NCBI RefSeq assembly: GCF_000247815.1
Contig: NC_021674.1
Location: 26,352,331 to 26,416,330, forward strand
Length of the DNA stretch: 64,000 nt
DNA from: Ficedula albicollis
Taxonomy: Eukaryota; Chordata; Aves; Passeriformes; Muscicapidae
Direction: 5' to 3'
This document shows positions 53,101 to 64,000 of the stretch, piece by piece; within the stretch, counting starts at the first letter, position 1, and each line of letters opens with the position of its first letter. Below the pieces are notes generated by a model. The model searched no databases. It had not been told where the DNA came from and saw only the letters and a program-made list of their open reading frames with translations. A program made the position numbers and the translations under genes.

Positions 53101-56100
53101 CAATCTTTGAAAACAGCAATTTTAAGGGCTAATTTTTTAGGATCCACTGTATTAGGGGCGATGGAAGAAGTTCCTGTCAAAATGTAATGTAGTTTTTACA
53201 AACCCAGTTGTTTCAGCAAAGTAACACAGTGAAGCACCAAAATTGTAACAACCTTCAAGGCAGAAATCAACCTCTTTAAAATAGCTTGTCAAGGATCCTG
53301 CTCACAACTCTCAAGTTTTCAATCACCTATTAGTAATCTGATGTATTTGTGAAAGTGGTCTTTTAAGTATTGGCCACCAAACCGTAGAAGTGGGGGCAGT
53401 GTCTTGGCCAGACATTTTCAGTATTTGTGCAGGAAACGCTGCTTCCCAGCTTGCCCAGCTCAGCCAAGCTGAGATGTATTGTGAATCGGGTTCTGGGGAA
53501 ACACAACTTCATGCCACAGCTGATGTCTTTTGTCTTTCTGTTCCTACTGAACAGTATGGATTCAGCAACCCAGGTATTGCTTGTAGTGACAGCTGCATGG
53601 CTGTCTCAGAAATCTTCAGAACCAAGAGACATTTCTGTTCTTCAGAAGTTCACTGGGCACTGACACAAAGCCCCTTTTCACAAGAGTATTCCTTTTGCTA
53701 CCTGATGTCAGGTGATTACAGAAACTCACATTAAATTCTTTCACTGTAACAGTAAAAGAGGAGAGGTGCTTTCTGTGTTTTCTTCAACCTCAGACAGGGG
53801 AAAGAAGAATGATCCTCATAAAAGAGACTGCTGTTGTTGCAGATCTGTTTAGTGTGGGAAGATCTTTTGTGCTGATTCTCCCTGAGTGATCTAACCACGG
53901 ACTTACTGAACATAAAAAAAAAGCTGCAGGATTATTAATAATAATAGTATTTTTTAATCTCCCCCAAATACAAGGACTACTAGTGTTTTGTATAGAACTC
54001 TCTAGAACTCTAGCTGGTAAGGAAAAACCTACAGATTCAGTCCCAAGCAAGGTCTAAAAGAAATCATGTAGATCCTAATGTAGACTTAAAAGTAATCAGA
54101 ACACAGTCAAAACCAAATTACTTCTAGACATCTGTGTGAGTAAAGTATTAAGCTGCTGTGCGTCTGACATCAGCTGTTTCTTGTATTAGCCTAAAAACAG
54201 AGAGCTTGAGGATTACAATTTTGGATTTACCCTTTTCCTATCCAAAAATGGACTCAAATGGAACAGCTTAGTCTTTGAACTCAAGACCAGCTTTTGAGAT
54301 AAAAAGAGGTTTCATTAGTGATTGTTTTCCTTTTTGTATTTTAGCCTTTGTGCTGTAAACAATTTTTTTTTATCCATAATGGAAGTGGTTCTGCTTTAAA
54401 GCAGAAAATGTGGTTTAAATCTTATTGGGGAAGACTAAAGATTATTTTAGAGAGCAATGTTAAGGCCTTTAAGTTTGTATATTGCAAAATTTGGTTCTGA
54501 TGTTTGTATTGATTATAGTTAGTATTTGTGGTGTAACAACATGCAGTGGAAACACAGCTGCATTGCTTCCTTCAGACAATTCATTATTGACAGACTGTCA
54601 CAGACAAGGTGAAATTGGTACTACAAGAACTGGATGGATCAGCAATAATTGAGATATTTCACATGCTAAAACAAACCAAAGGGTTGTTGCTGCTGCCCTT
54701 GGGCTCTGTTGGCAGCCCTGGAATGTCGAAAGTTGTCAAAACCACAAAATATCCAGCTGGTACAGAAATGTGAGGTTGGTATGAAAAATGATATTGTTAT
54801 GGATTTAGCTTTGTTAGAACAATATACTATGGGGCAAGGTTCACAGAAAATGTCACTTTGTCTTGAATTGGCATATTTTTCCACTTAATTGAGATTTAAC
54901 AATCAAATCTGGTGTCTGTACTTTAAACTGTTGAAGAGTGTCTACAATCAACTTTTAAATTGACAAGTCATTCAGAAATGGGAGAATGTAAAGCTGCTGT
55001 GAAGCCTTGTTTATTCATAGAAAGGGCTTCAAATGAAAATGGTCTGTAGTCATTCACCTAAAGCAAACAGATTGGAGGGAGTACTGAGAATGCTGGAATC
55101 CCAGTGGAGTATTAAATAAAGCTGTTTGCACTGTTCTGTGAGATACTTGTCTGAATTGCCACACTCATACATACGACAGTTCTGCTGCTGTCACTTTGCT
55201 GCTTTGTGTCCTTCAAAGAAAAAACAACATTGGTTGCATATTTTGCTAATCTGTTTCCCTGCCCTTGGCAGTCTGTTTTGGGTCTAGCACATTTTCCTCC
55301 AAACTTAATAGATGAACTGAAATGTTCTTCTGATAGTCATTGCTTTACATCGTGGTTGAGATGTGTCAGTAGAAGCTGAGAAGTGTTTTGCACTATTACC
55401 TGGATCTAACCTGGTCAGAAAATCAGGTGTCAGCATCCTATGTATCTTTCATTATAATTTGTTTTTACTTCAAAGTATTTCAGGGTCCTGTGGAGTAAAC
55501 CTGATGATGGATTTCGTAACAAGAGTTCCAATTCATGTGCTAATGACTAAAACCCAAATGCTACTTAATCCTGACTTATTTACAAACCAAAGGAAACATA
55601 CTGCTTTTTTATGCCTATGTCTTGTGACGTGCAACAAAACTGAGATAAATACAGATGTCTCAGAAAATCTTCACTTTATTTTCCATATTTATGTTTGAAA
55701 AATACTGCATACAGGGGATATTCAGATTAGCGTGCCTCTCTACCCTTAAAAATAATAATGTTAATTGCATTTTTTTAAAGCATACAACAATTTCTATGCT
55801 AAGTAAATATTACTTAACAGGAACAGAATATTGTTTCAGAAATAAACTAGCATTAATTACCTGAATAGTGTTTGAGAATGGAAATGGAAAAATATATAAA
55901 GCATTTCTGTTAGCCATATAAAATATATGCTGAAAGTCAGTTTATGTCCTATAATTTTTTTTTCCATGATTTTGTTGTTCTTAAAGCAACTTTTAAGCAT
56001 GCCATGTATGTTACTCCTCTGCCAGCTTTAATAAAAATTTTGTAACTATGCAAAGCAGTTGGTCAGGGAGGCCCAGTCGATTTTCATTCCTGGTTGTAGG

Positions 56101-59100
56101 TATGTAGAATTCAGCCTGTCTCAGACAAAGGTATAGGTAATTGCTTTACAGGAATGCAGGTTAGGCACTACAGTAGTTGTATGTCTATATTTAAAAAAAA
56201 TGAAAAAAGTAAAACAACAAACTTTCCAGGACTCATTCTGCCAGGCACATTTCAGTTGGACTGGTAGACTTATTTTAGAGGTTGTTGTCTTATTTTTCAG
56301 CAATTTTTAGAACAGGTTGCAACACTTAATTGTGATGATTTAAATAAGGCTGTTCTAGATAACTTAGAGTTCTACATCCATCTCAGTTGCCTCTAGGCCT
56401 CTGAAGCACAATGGGTATGTAAAGGGTTGCATTTAGCTAGGACAGTTCTACCAAGAAATAGAAAATAACTTCCTTTGTTACAGTGGCTTAGTTTTTTCCA
56501 GATTGTCTGTTTCAGGTTGATGGTGTACATTTAATAATCACATGTGATCAGGGTTCTGGCTTCACGTGTCACTGAGAATTGGAACCTTAAAACACACTAC
56601 CATTGAAACAAGGGGATGATGTAGGAGTTACAAGGCACATCCTTTCTCTCCTCAGCCTGAGGAAATTAGTTGCAGACCAACATGGTATAGTTAAAGACCA
56701 CAACTTTATCAGCATGCTTTATATGTGGTGGAACTATTATTCTAGACCCAGTGTTTGCCACTGACAACAACTGGATTTAGCTCACTGGGGAGTTCTGAGT
56801 TTATTGCATATTTTGGTATCAGACTTTTAAATCATGTCTCTGCATTTGTTGTGTGCATACCCTCCCTTACATCTGGGGCTTTTTTGTAGGATAGTTTTGA
56901 TCTGTAATACCTGTTACTAGTGGTAAAAGGTGACTTTGAAACAATATTCTGCTTACAGTGTTATCATTAGGTAGAAGTAAAATTGCTATATTCCTACTTC
57001 ATAGTGGATACTGGAAACATAATAGGTAGTGCTGATATATAGCTCACCTGAGTTGACTGACTGCTGTGTAATTTAACCAATATGACTGTAAATATTAGCC
57101 TTCGATACCTCTCAGACATTTGTGGCCTGAAAAATAATCTGGAGAATCTTGGGTACACTTCTTGGTGCTTACTCAAGTAAGCTGCAATGGGACTATAAAC
57201 TTTTACTCTACTTTGGTTCTTAACACAACTCAGAGAGTTTTCTTCTTGTATTCCTTTTTGGATCTACTATCTACTGTGAAAGTTTTGTTCTAAGAGGAGT
57301 TGCTTAATGTGAGAAGAAGGGATAATATGCAGTTGGAGTTGTTTTAAACAGAGGTAGAAGCTTGTTCCACTTAAGTGTGGTTATCACTGTTTATTTAATA
57401 AAGTGTTTTCTCAATGTAAACCTTAATGGTGAGGTTAAAAGCAGTTATGCTTGCTATAACTTTAGAATCCATGAAACCAACTTCTAGTTACAAATGCCAG
57501 CCTGAAAAAAACCTCACACTTTCTTCTTGGTGTGCGCTTGTCAACACACACATTCTGTACAATGTGATAAGACACTTGTAGTTAACATGTGCATGCAACC
57601 AAAATAGATTAAAGGCATGTACTGAAGTTTTTAAGACAGTACAGACTAAACAATCAGGAATTTAAGGCATGTTAGAAACAGGGAGGGAAAATAATTGTGC
57701 TCGTTTATTCAGTTTTAAAATGAAACAAAAATTAGTACATAGCCTTCTAATTGACAGTCAGAAATGAGTCGTTTGTTAACAGTAAGCATACATAAAATTG
57801 TGTTCAGGAATATGAGAAAAACACTCTTAAGTTCACTAAAAAGAAAAGTAAGTACAGTAGATTGCCCCACTGTATTTGCATTTGTGTAATGAAAGTTCCA
57901 GCAGGCAGCTGCTTACTTCATAATAGATTTAAAAACTTTGTGTTGCTCTTCTGGTCTGTAAATGTCCTTATCAATGTCTATGTAATTCCCTTGTCTGGGA
58001 TGCCAGACTCAGATGACAAAACTGTCATGCAGTCAGATTTCTGGTTTAGCTAGCTACGTGCACAGTCCAGCAGAGCTAGATACCTTGCTGGGATCCTGCA
58101 ACATGCATTCTCACTTCATAGAATCTTAGGTGTTATAAAGAGCACTGAGGAAAACTAGCTCATTTGTGTCCTGAAATGTTGGCAATTCCTATTTTGAGTC
58201 ATTATTCTTAACATGAGTTCTAATATATACTAAATACCTTGCAGTTCTGCAGTGTTTATTTAGCAAGCCTAAAGAAATTCCTGTGAAGTCCTAACACTGC
58301 TGCCAGGTGAAAAGGCAAAAAAGAAAACTTAAACAAATAGCAGAAGTCAGAATAATTTTGCATTAAATATTGGCTCATGCTCTGTCCATTAAAATGCATT
58401 TTTTTGTTCTTTTTGAGATTTGTTTTTGCCAAGCTGTTCAGGTTCCTAGTAATCATCTACAGGTTGTTAAAATTGCCCTTTTCATCATGCATTTGATATA
58501 TTAACTGATTCTTCTTGTGTTAGGCTATGAGAATGGTAGCGGATGCTTCCCAGCTGCTGAGACAGATAAGGCATTTCATGACAGTTTCATAAAAAATGTT
58601 CTGTTCTATCTCCTATGCTCCCCACACATCTCTCTCCATATCAGCCTTTTTTCCCCTCAACAAAAGTGCAGCTAGGCCATGTGGCTAAACATCTTATTCC
58701 CCTGCTGCTGACCCAGCCCAGACATGACATCAGTACTGGGGCAGGATATGTTAGCTTCCTCAAGGCAGAAGGGAGCATGATGTAGGAGGAACTGAGCTGG
58801 AAAGTTCTCAGGGGATGAGAGGAGTGTATTACAAATTGCATATTTTAAGCAAGCAGAATGGAATCTCTTGAAACAGGCAGACAGATATTTGCTGCTTAGA
58901 TTTTTATCACTTAAAGGCAGTTCATACCAAGTCAAGGACTTTAAACCAAGTTTGAGATAATATGAGAGGGCAAAAGCAGGCCAATTGAGTAAGTCAAAGT
59001 CATTTTAGAAAGGTCCAGAAGGAAGTGATTTCGTCTCAGAAAAAATGAGGCCAGCAGCTAATACAAAAAAAAGCAACCCACTTCCACAGAAAAGCAACCC

Positions 59101-61998
59101 ATTTTCATACACAGTCAAAAGCATGTGAAAGAGGTGTTATTTTAGTGCAGCTGATGTGCTTAAGAGCCATATCTTAATCTGTCTTTGATAACTTGCTGCT
59201 TTAGATATATCCATGGGTGCCTCAGGCTGTATGTAGCCTAAAAGCCATCAGTCAAGAATAAAAGGTGCAGAACTGGTATTATTACCTGTTTGTTAGGGGG
59301 TTTTGCCCTATCTTGAGGGTTAGAGAAAATGGCATAAGGACAGCAAGTCCAGGCTTTTAACTGCTGTGCTTAGGGAGTTTTCAAAAAGCCAGTCAAACTG
59401 CCCTCAGCTACTTTGGGCTGTCCAAGCAGCACAGAAAGAATAAGTGCCTGGCCCAGTACCCCTCTGTTCCTCGCCACTGGGAGGGATGAGGTGGTGTCTC
59501 TTTCTGTCTTATTCATAGATGGGGAGATAAGATGTTTTGTTTTCTTCCCTTTGTTCCCTATCTTTGCCACCTGCCATTTGTGAGTGTTCAGAGGTCAGAG
59601 ACTCAACTTTTGAGAGAGAGCCTGCAACTTACGTAAGGTAACACTGACTTTTAAAAACCAAAGCAAAAATTGAATGTTTTACAAGACAGACAGAGGCATA
59701 ATTATATTAAAAGTTACATAGCTATTGAGAAAACACGTCCCAAGTTGCAGTTCAGTCAGGTGAAAGAGGCTACAAGAATCATCAGAGATGTTTTTAATCA
59801 TACCAATAGTCATCCACTGTACACAAAATAGCACAATATACAGGGTCATTGGGTCATCAGGGATATTTGCTCTCGAGTTAGGTGAGTATGATCAATTCAG
59901 AGTCCATCATCTACCTATAGTTCTGAAAAGCAAATAGGCAACTACAAATTCACCTAATGTAGGTAAAAATTTAATGAAGGATTGATCATTGATCACTCAG
60001 CAAATTTGATGAAAAAGCACCACCGAGTTAAGAAGCCTTTGCCATAGTTTTGTGGATATTAGAGTGGTATTTGACTTCATCAGTGGATAAAAAAGTGTGA
60101 ATTGTGTTCCAACTGAATGTTATGGAGTGAGGGGAAGGGTTTCAGGGACTTATTGTTTTGTCCTTTAGATATGTGTAATATGCAAAATGCTAGAAATAAT
60201 TACATTTCATTTAAAAGTTGAAAAGACCTACCTGAAGTGTAAGTTTAGCCAAGGCCACAAACTTATGTGAGTTTCAAATACATGTAGTACCTTACTATGC
60301 CAAAGCCTCTCAAGGCTTTTTATAGATGATGTACAATACACAGTAAATGAATGAAAACAAGAGAATCTTTGGCTTGAGAGGCAACTGCTGAAATACTCGG
60401 CAACAAAAACAAGCAGCAGAGACAGAATGTATGAAAGTGAAAGAATGAAACAAGGTCAATAAAGAGTACCTAAGGCACCTTGTTTAATAGTTATCTTTGC
60501 TACACTCCTTAAGACCTCCAAATAACATATAAAGCTGTAAATGCTAAGGAATGTGAAGATGAAACAACTGAGGAGATTGAAGATGAAAGAGCAGAGAACA
60601 AAATACATTACTCTTATTCGTAGTTAAAATTCTCATGATCAAAGGATGTGAATAAATGTATTCTTTTAAGTGATAATGAAGTAAAGAGAAGAATGAGAGC
60701 TAAGAAAATGAATGAAAGGAGGAACCAGTACCATTAAGAGTAAGTTCATTTGATATTCATGAATTGCAAGTCAAAGTGGAGTAGAAAAGAAGGCTGGAGA
60801 TTGGGATATTTCCTCTATTGTCTAGTGCATTTCTCAGGCTCAATTACTATAGAGGGGGGAAATATGCCCCTTAATTTAAAAAACAAAAGAATACAAGAGT
60901 CCAGTCTGTACTTGCTTTTGGAATATGCACTGTACAGCAGGAACTGCAAAACTGTCCTTGCAAAAAAAAACAAAAAATGCAAAGGAAAATTTTGAAGAGG
61001 CCTGGGAGTTCTGTTTATTCCAAAATAAGTAAATTATTCACCACCTTAGTTGAGACTTTCATCAAATGCAGTATGTAGTGGACTGGTATTAGAAGCTACA
61101 TCTGATGACAAACTGGTTAAGTCTTGATTTGGCCACTCTTCCCTGCAAATCAATAATAATTAAAAAAAAAAAAAATAAAGGGCATTACTGTTCTGGGTCT
61201 GTACAAGGTGGTTTGTTAGTCAGCTCTATTGAGTTAGCTTCCCTTTCTTATACTAGAAAATAGAACATGTAATTAAAGCTCTTTGACATAACTGGCTTAC
61301 TACAGGTTTGATGATCTGGGTGCAAGATGATCAGTCAGCTTCCAAATTTGTGTTCCCTCCCTGGTTCCCATCAGAGGGAAATTTATCTTTTTACATGTTT
61401 TTCAAGGAAAAAAGTCAACAAACCTCTATGCATCTCAGTCTCTGGTCTTATATGAATAATAGTTCATCTATGCACACCTGAAAGTTTCAAAATACTGTGA
61501 GAGATTGAAAGGAGAAATTGCTGAGAAATCTGTAGGTATCCAAATATGTGCAGCAGAGCAGGAAGTTAGGTCATCTGAATGCTTCAGGGGATATAAATAC
61601 TTCTAAGGGGTTTTTTTTTCCACATTGTTTTTGGACTATCAAACTAAAGTCTGCAATAGCCAGAAGCCTGCTTACATTTTAAAGCATATTAATTAAAACT
61701 GTACAACAGCATTTAGTGTTCATGAAGATGATTGTTACGCTTTGGGCATTTTTAGGAAAGCACATCAAGCTTTAAAGTAGAATAAGACTACGGTCTTTCA
61801 GTACCTAGACTTTGTGCTCATGAAGTACAAAAAACCACAGACATTTTCCTTATTGTCTGCTTTTACCTTGCCTTCTCCCCTCAGGTATGGCCCATTTCCT
61901 GTTCCCTTGGAGCTACCTTTGGCTATATGGCTGGTCTGATTATTGCACCTCTGTGGATACACTGGAACTGGAAGCAGCTTACATACAAAAGCAGATAA
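43875..61998 (+). CDS. PIGF: PIGF, GPI-anchor biosynthesis class F protein (complete, 5 coding exons)
   Basis: Joined CDS: 43875-44102, 45678-45769, 46619-46735, 51146-51254, 61885-61998. The total is 660 nt, giving 219 aa plus TAA, the length I recall for human PIGF. All introns are GT-AG. Family knowledge: PIGF is a multi-pass ER membrane protein that pairs with and stabilises PIGO and PIGG, which add phosphoethanolamine to the GPI mannose core. About six hydrophobic segments are visible, near residues 9-31, 39-62, 81-104, 112-132, 154-174 and 187-208. The family-typical stretch PIPLDWDRPWQVWPIS spans the exon 4/5 junction. The C-terminus is short and basic (KQLTYKSR). Its promoter is shared with CRIPT and its 3' end meets RHOQ. 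Intron 4 is 10.6 kb. Identity is secure. Confidence 0.97.
44103..45677 (+). other. PIGF: PIGF intron 1
   Basis: GT-AG intron, AT-rich after the CpG island. A small duplication of GGAATAAATATAGA-like sequence lies near 44980-45015. No nested gene seen. Confidence 0.9.
45678..45769 (+). CDS. PIGF: PIGF coding exon 2
   Basis: 92 nt encoding ISRFLKCCIYFFMSCILF and onward to VLYGAPLI, the third membrane segment. The acceptor is TTTTTTAG and the donor is GTAAGT. The Glu codon is split across the junction with exon 3. Confidence 0.96.
46619..46735 (+). CDS. PIGF: PIGF coding exon 3
   Basis: 117 nt encoding (E)SVTETFLFAVLLSTFTT and onward through CLCLLGPNVQAWIRVFSKN(G). It covers the fourth membrane segment and the conserved CLLGPN turn. 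The acceptor is TTTATAG and the donor is GTAAGT. Confidence 0.96.
46736..51145 (+). other. PIGF: PIGF intron 3
   Basis: GT-AG intron of 4.4 kb; AT-rich, no nested gene or clear mobile element recognised. Confidence 0.9.
51146..51254 (+). CDS. PIGF: PIGF coding exon 4
   Basis: 109 nt encoding (G)AMSIWESSLQITSM and onward through GAFPIPLDWDRPWQ. The acceptor CACAG|AG is preferred over CACAGAG|CT because it keeps the frame. The donor is GTTAGT, which matches the consensus less well than GTAAGT. Confidence 0.95.
51255..61884 (+). other. PIGF: PIGF intron 4 (10.6 kb)
   Basis: The longest PIGF intron. Short ORFs on both strands show no domain. No nested gene, clear LTR or long simple repeat was seen. 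Confidence 0.88.
61885..61998 (+). CDS. PIGF: PIGF coding exon 5 with stop
   Basis: 114 nt encoding VWPISCSLGATFGYMAG, the last membrane segment, then WKQLTYKSR and TAA. The acceptor is CCCCTCAG. Confidence 0.96.
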   Translation, partial: VWPISCSLGATFGYMAGLIIAPLWIHWNWKQLTYKSR

Positions 61999-62074
61999 CT
62001 GGAGCAAGAAAAGAGACAAGGTATTTCTTTGTGCAGATTCCATACAGACTGTGCAAAAGTTGGGGTTTTTTAAG

Positions 62075-62099
62075 ATATATATATATATATATATATATA
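62075..62099. repeat. (AT)n microsatellite in PIGF 3' UTR
   Basis: 25 nt of uninterrupted alternating A and T, 77 nt after the PIGF stop codon. Likely polymorphic in length. Confidence 0.9.
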
Positions 62100-62247
62100 G
62101 TCAAAGCAGAAGACTGTCCCAATTCAGTTAGAGTATTTGAGGCCAAGCATCTCCACTCAGTAAAATCACAAAGATGCCATTTCAGCATGGTGCAGTTTTT
62201 GCTTCCTCTAGACTGTGTAACCCTGAGAGATTGTACCTTCCAGTCTG

Positions 62248-62253
62248 AATAAA
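62248..62253 (+). terminator. PIGF: PIGF poly(A) signal AATAAA
   Basis: Canonical AATAAA 250 nt after the PIGF stop codon, followed within about 20 nt by a GT-rich stretch typical of a cleavage region. Confidence 0.75.
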
Positions 62254-62289
62254 ATGTTTGTAACAGATGTGGTGGCTTCTTATTACAAG

Positions 62290-62448
62290 TTCATTGAGTT
62301 TGATTTTATTCCTCTGGATTTCACTGGTTGTAGAAGGCAGAATCTTAGGTTTAACTTCCAAACCTGGAACAGATTCACTTTGTACTTAATGCATTGTATT
62401 TAAAATCAGTAGAATTTCACAGTAAGCCTGGCCATTGTCAAATGTCTC
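62290..62448 (-). other. RHOQ: RHOQ 3' UTR (short form)
   Basis: Minus-strand sequence between the RHOQ stop and a minus-strand AATAAA at 62305-62310. If that signal is used, the UTR is about 150-170 nt and stops just short of the PIGF 3' end. A longer UTR reading antisense into PIGF cannot be excluded. Confidence 0.5.
62305..62310 (-). terminator. RHOQ: Candidate RHOQ poly(A) signal AATAAA
   Basis: Seen as TTTATT on the plus strand, 139 nt beyond the RHOQ stop codon. It lies 51 bp from the PIGF signal on the other strand. Confidence 0.55.
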
Positions 62449-62604
62449 TCACGTGATCAAACAGCAGTTTATGCATCTTGAGCCTATTCTCTTCTTCACT
62501 GTGTGTTTCTTTGGAGTTAAAATGGCTATAATAGCTTCATCAAAAACAGTCTTCAGTCCTTTCTGTGTTAAAGCTGAACACTCCACATAGCAGTAGGCTC
62601 CTAT
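62449..62604 (-). CDS. RHOQ: RHOQ (TC10) last coding exon, gene truncated by window edge
   Basis: A 156-nt phase-0 exon on the minus strand encodes 51 residues and TGA. It starts [16 protein letters not shown] and continues to [19 protein letters not shown] is the G5-type SAL/SAK nucleotide-binding loop of Rho GTPases. The tail has a polybasic stretch and a CLIT CAAX box for prenylation, with nearby cysteines suited to palmitoylation. RHOQ/TC10 is a Cdc42-like GTPase that acts at the plasma membrane in exocyst-linked trafficking, including insulin-stimulated GLUT4 transport. The acceptor is CTTGACAG. Upstream exons with the P-loop and switch regions should lie beyond the right end of the window. 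The match and position next to PIGF make RHOQ preferred over the close paralogue RHOJ. Confidence 0.94.
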   Translation of the reverse strand: MGAYCYVECSALTQKGLKTVFDEAIIAILTPKKHTVKKRIGSRCINCCLIT

Positions 62605-62676
62605 CTGTCAAGAAAATAAGTTAATTCAATTGTAGTATGTCTCAGCTGTTCAATTCCATCTGGGCACTTCTGCTTT

Positions 62677-63466
<790 letters not shown>

Positions 63467-63799
63467 ATAGCAACATTACAATGTTTGGCTGCAATCTGAA
63501 AAAGTTATCTGCATGTGCAACCCCCGTAGGAGAAAATAAGATTTGTCTTTCATCCAAAAATCTGGAAGATATTTAAGTTGATAGGTTTCTATGGGAAACA
63601 GATAAGTTCTTTAGATTGGCAATGGAGGCCTAAGATATGGTTGGTAATTAAAGAGCAAAAAATAATCACATGATCCATTTGTGTTGCAAAAGTAAAGGCT
63701 CTGTAAGTGTCCTGATAAGTGTTATCCACACAGTAGTTACAATGGTAGGGTAATATTCTCAAATAACGTCCAAAAGATGCTTCCAGCATTTTGCTTGAA

Positions 63800-63834
63800 C
63801 AGGAGTGGTCCCTTCCAACCTCAGCCAGCCTTAT
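63800..63834 (+). mobile_element. Short CR1 3'-tail remnant
   Basis: GGAGTGGTCCCTTCCAACCT followed by CAGCCAGCCTTATTATC resembles the terminal CR1 motif GGTCCCTTCCAACCTCAACC-ATTCTATG. Only the last ~35 bp is recognisable. It lies in a RHOQ intron. Confidence 0.5.
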
Positions 63835-64000
63835 TATCTTTGTCTAATATTTATATGGCTTGTATAGCTTTTACAAGTGTGTACACTGAAAACTAGAACT
63901 ATTACTGACAAGGAAGTGTAATTACATAGGTCTGCTTTTTCCTATATTCATTAATGTAAGTAAGTGTCGTTAACTGGTAAGCAGTCACAAGATTTCATAA

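Larger units (their letters stand above)
61999..62270 (+). other. PIGF: PIGF 3' UTR
   Basis: The stretch runs from the stop codon to just past an AATAAA at 62248-62253, followed by a GT-rich downstream element (TGTGGTGG). It contains an uninterrupted (AT)n microsatellite at 62075-62099. The end coordinate is approximate. Confidence 0.7.

Noticed and set aside
58110..58140. TTCATAGAATCTTAGG resembling a CR1 tail
   Set aside because: Only the tail-like octamer is present without the following CR1 body.

Overview
This is a vertebrate nuclear DNA window, most likely from a bird and perhaps a songbird. The evidence is long introns with GT-AG splice sites, CR1 LINE fragments of several ages, and a retroviral LTR that resembles a family I remember from songbird genomes. 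The species call is inference. No prokaryotic gene, CRISPR array, tRNA or rRNA is visible.

Three protein-coding genes sit at the right end in the order CRIPT(-), PIGF(+), RHOQ(-). This is the mirror image of the human 2p21 order RHOQ-PIGF-CRIPT. CRIPT is complete: 5 coding exons, 38858-43293, 101 aa. PIGF is complete: 5 coding exons, 43875-61998, 219 aa. RHOQ is represented only by its last coding exon, 62449-62604. All splice junctions were placed by reading frame and each total closes exactly on whole codons. CRIPT and PIGF are head to head with 581 bp between start codons. PIGF and RHOQ are tail to tail, with candidate poly(A) signals about 50 bp apart.

The left ~37.7 kb (1-37740) is intergenic. 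I find no convincing exon there; the short ORFs in it look like chance. In human, SOCS5 is the next gene beyond CRIPT, tens of kb away, so it would be expected beyond the left edge. This stretch holds CR1 fragments and large simple repeats.

The most striking content is very long, very pure low-complexity DNA. There is poly(C) of 752 nt at 6243-6994. A (GGAAT)97 array at 12520-13004 is nested in a longer-period repeat. A (GGAGA)n array of about 1.15 kb lies at 18492-19645, with one N. A poly(C)126-(GCCCT)76 block fills most of the CRIPT/PIGF promoter. Poly(C) of 769 nt lies in a RHOQ intron just upstream of the last exon. Some of these may be assembly artefacts, and the reasons for and against are given. 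The long proline, glycine, MEWNG and RRGEE 'ORFs' are translations of these repeats, not genes.

PIGF acts in the ER membrane in GPI-anchor synthesis, CRIPT is a small Cys-rich PDZ-binding and minor-spliceosome protein, and RHOQ is a Rho GTPase. They are linked by conserved position and shared promoter or terminator space rather than by one pathway.
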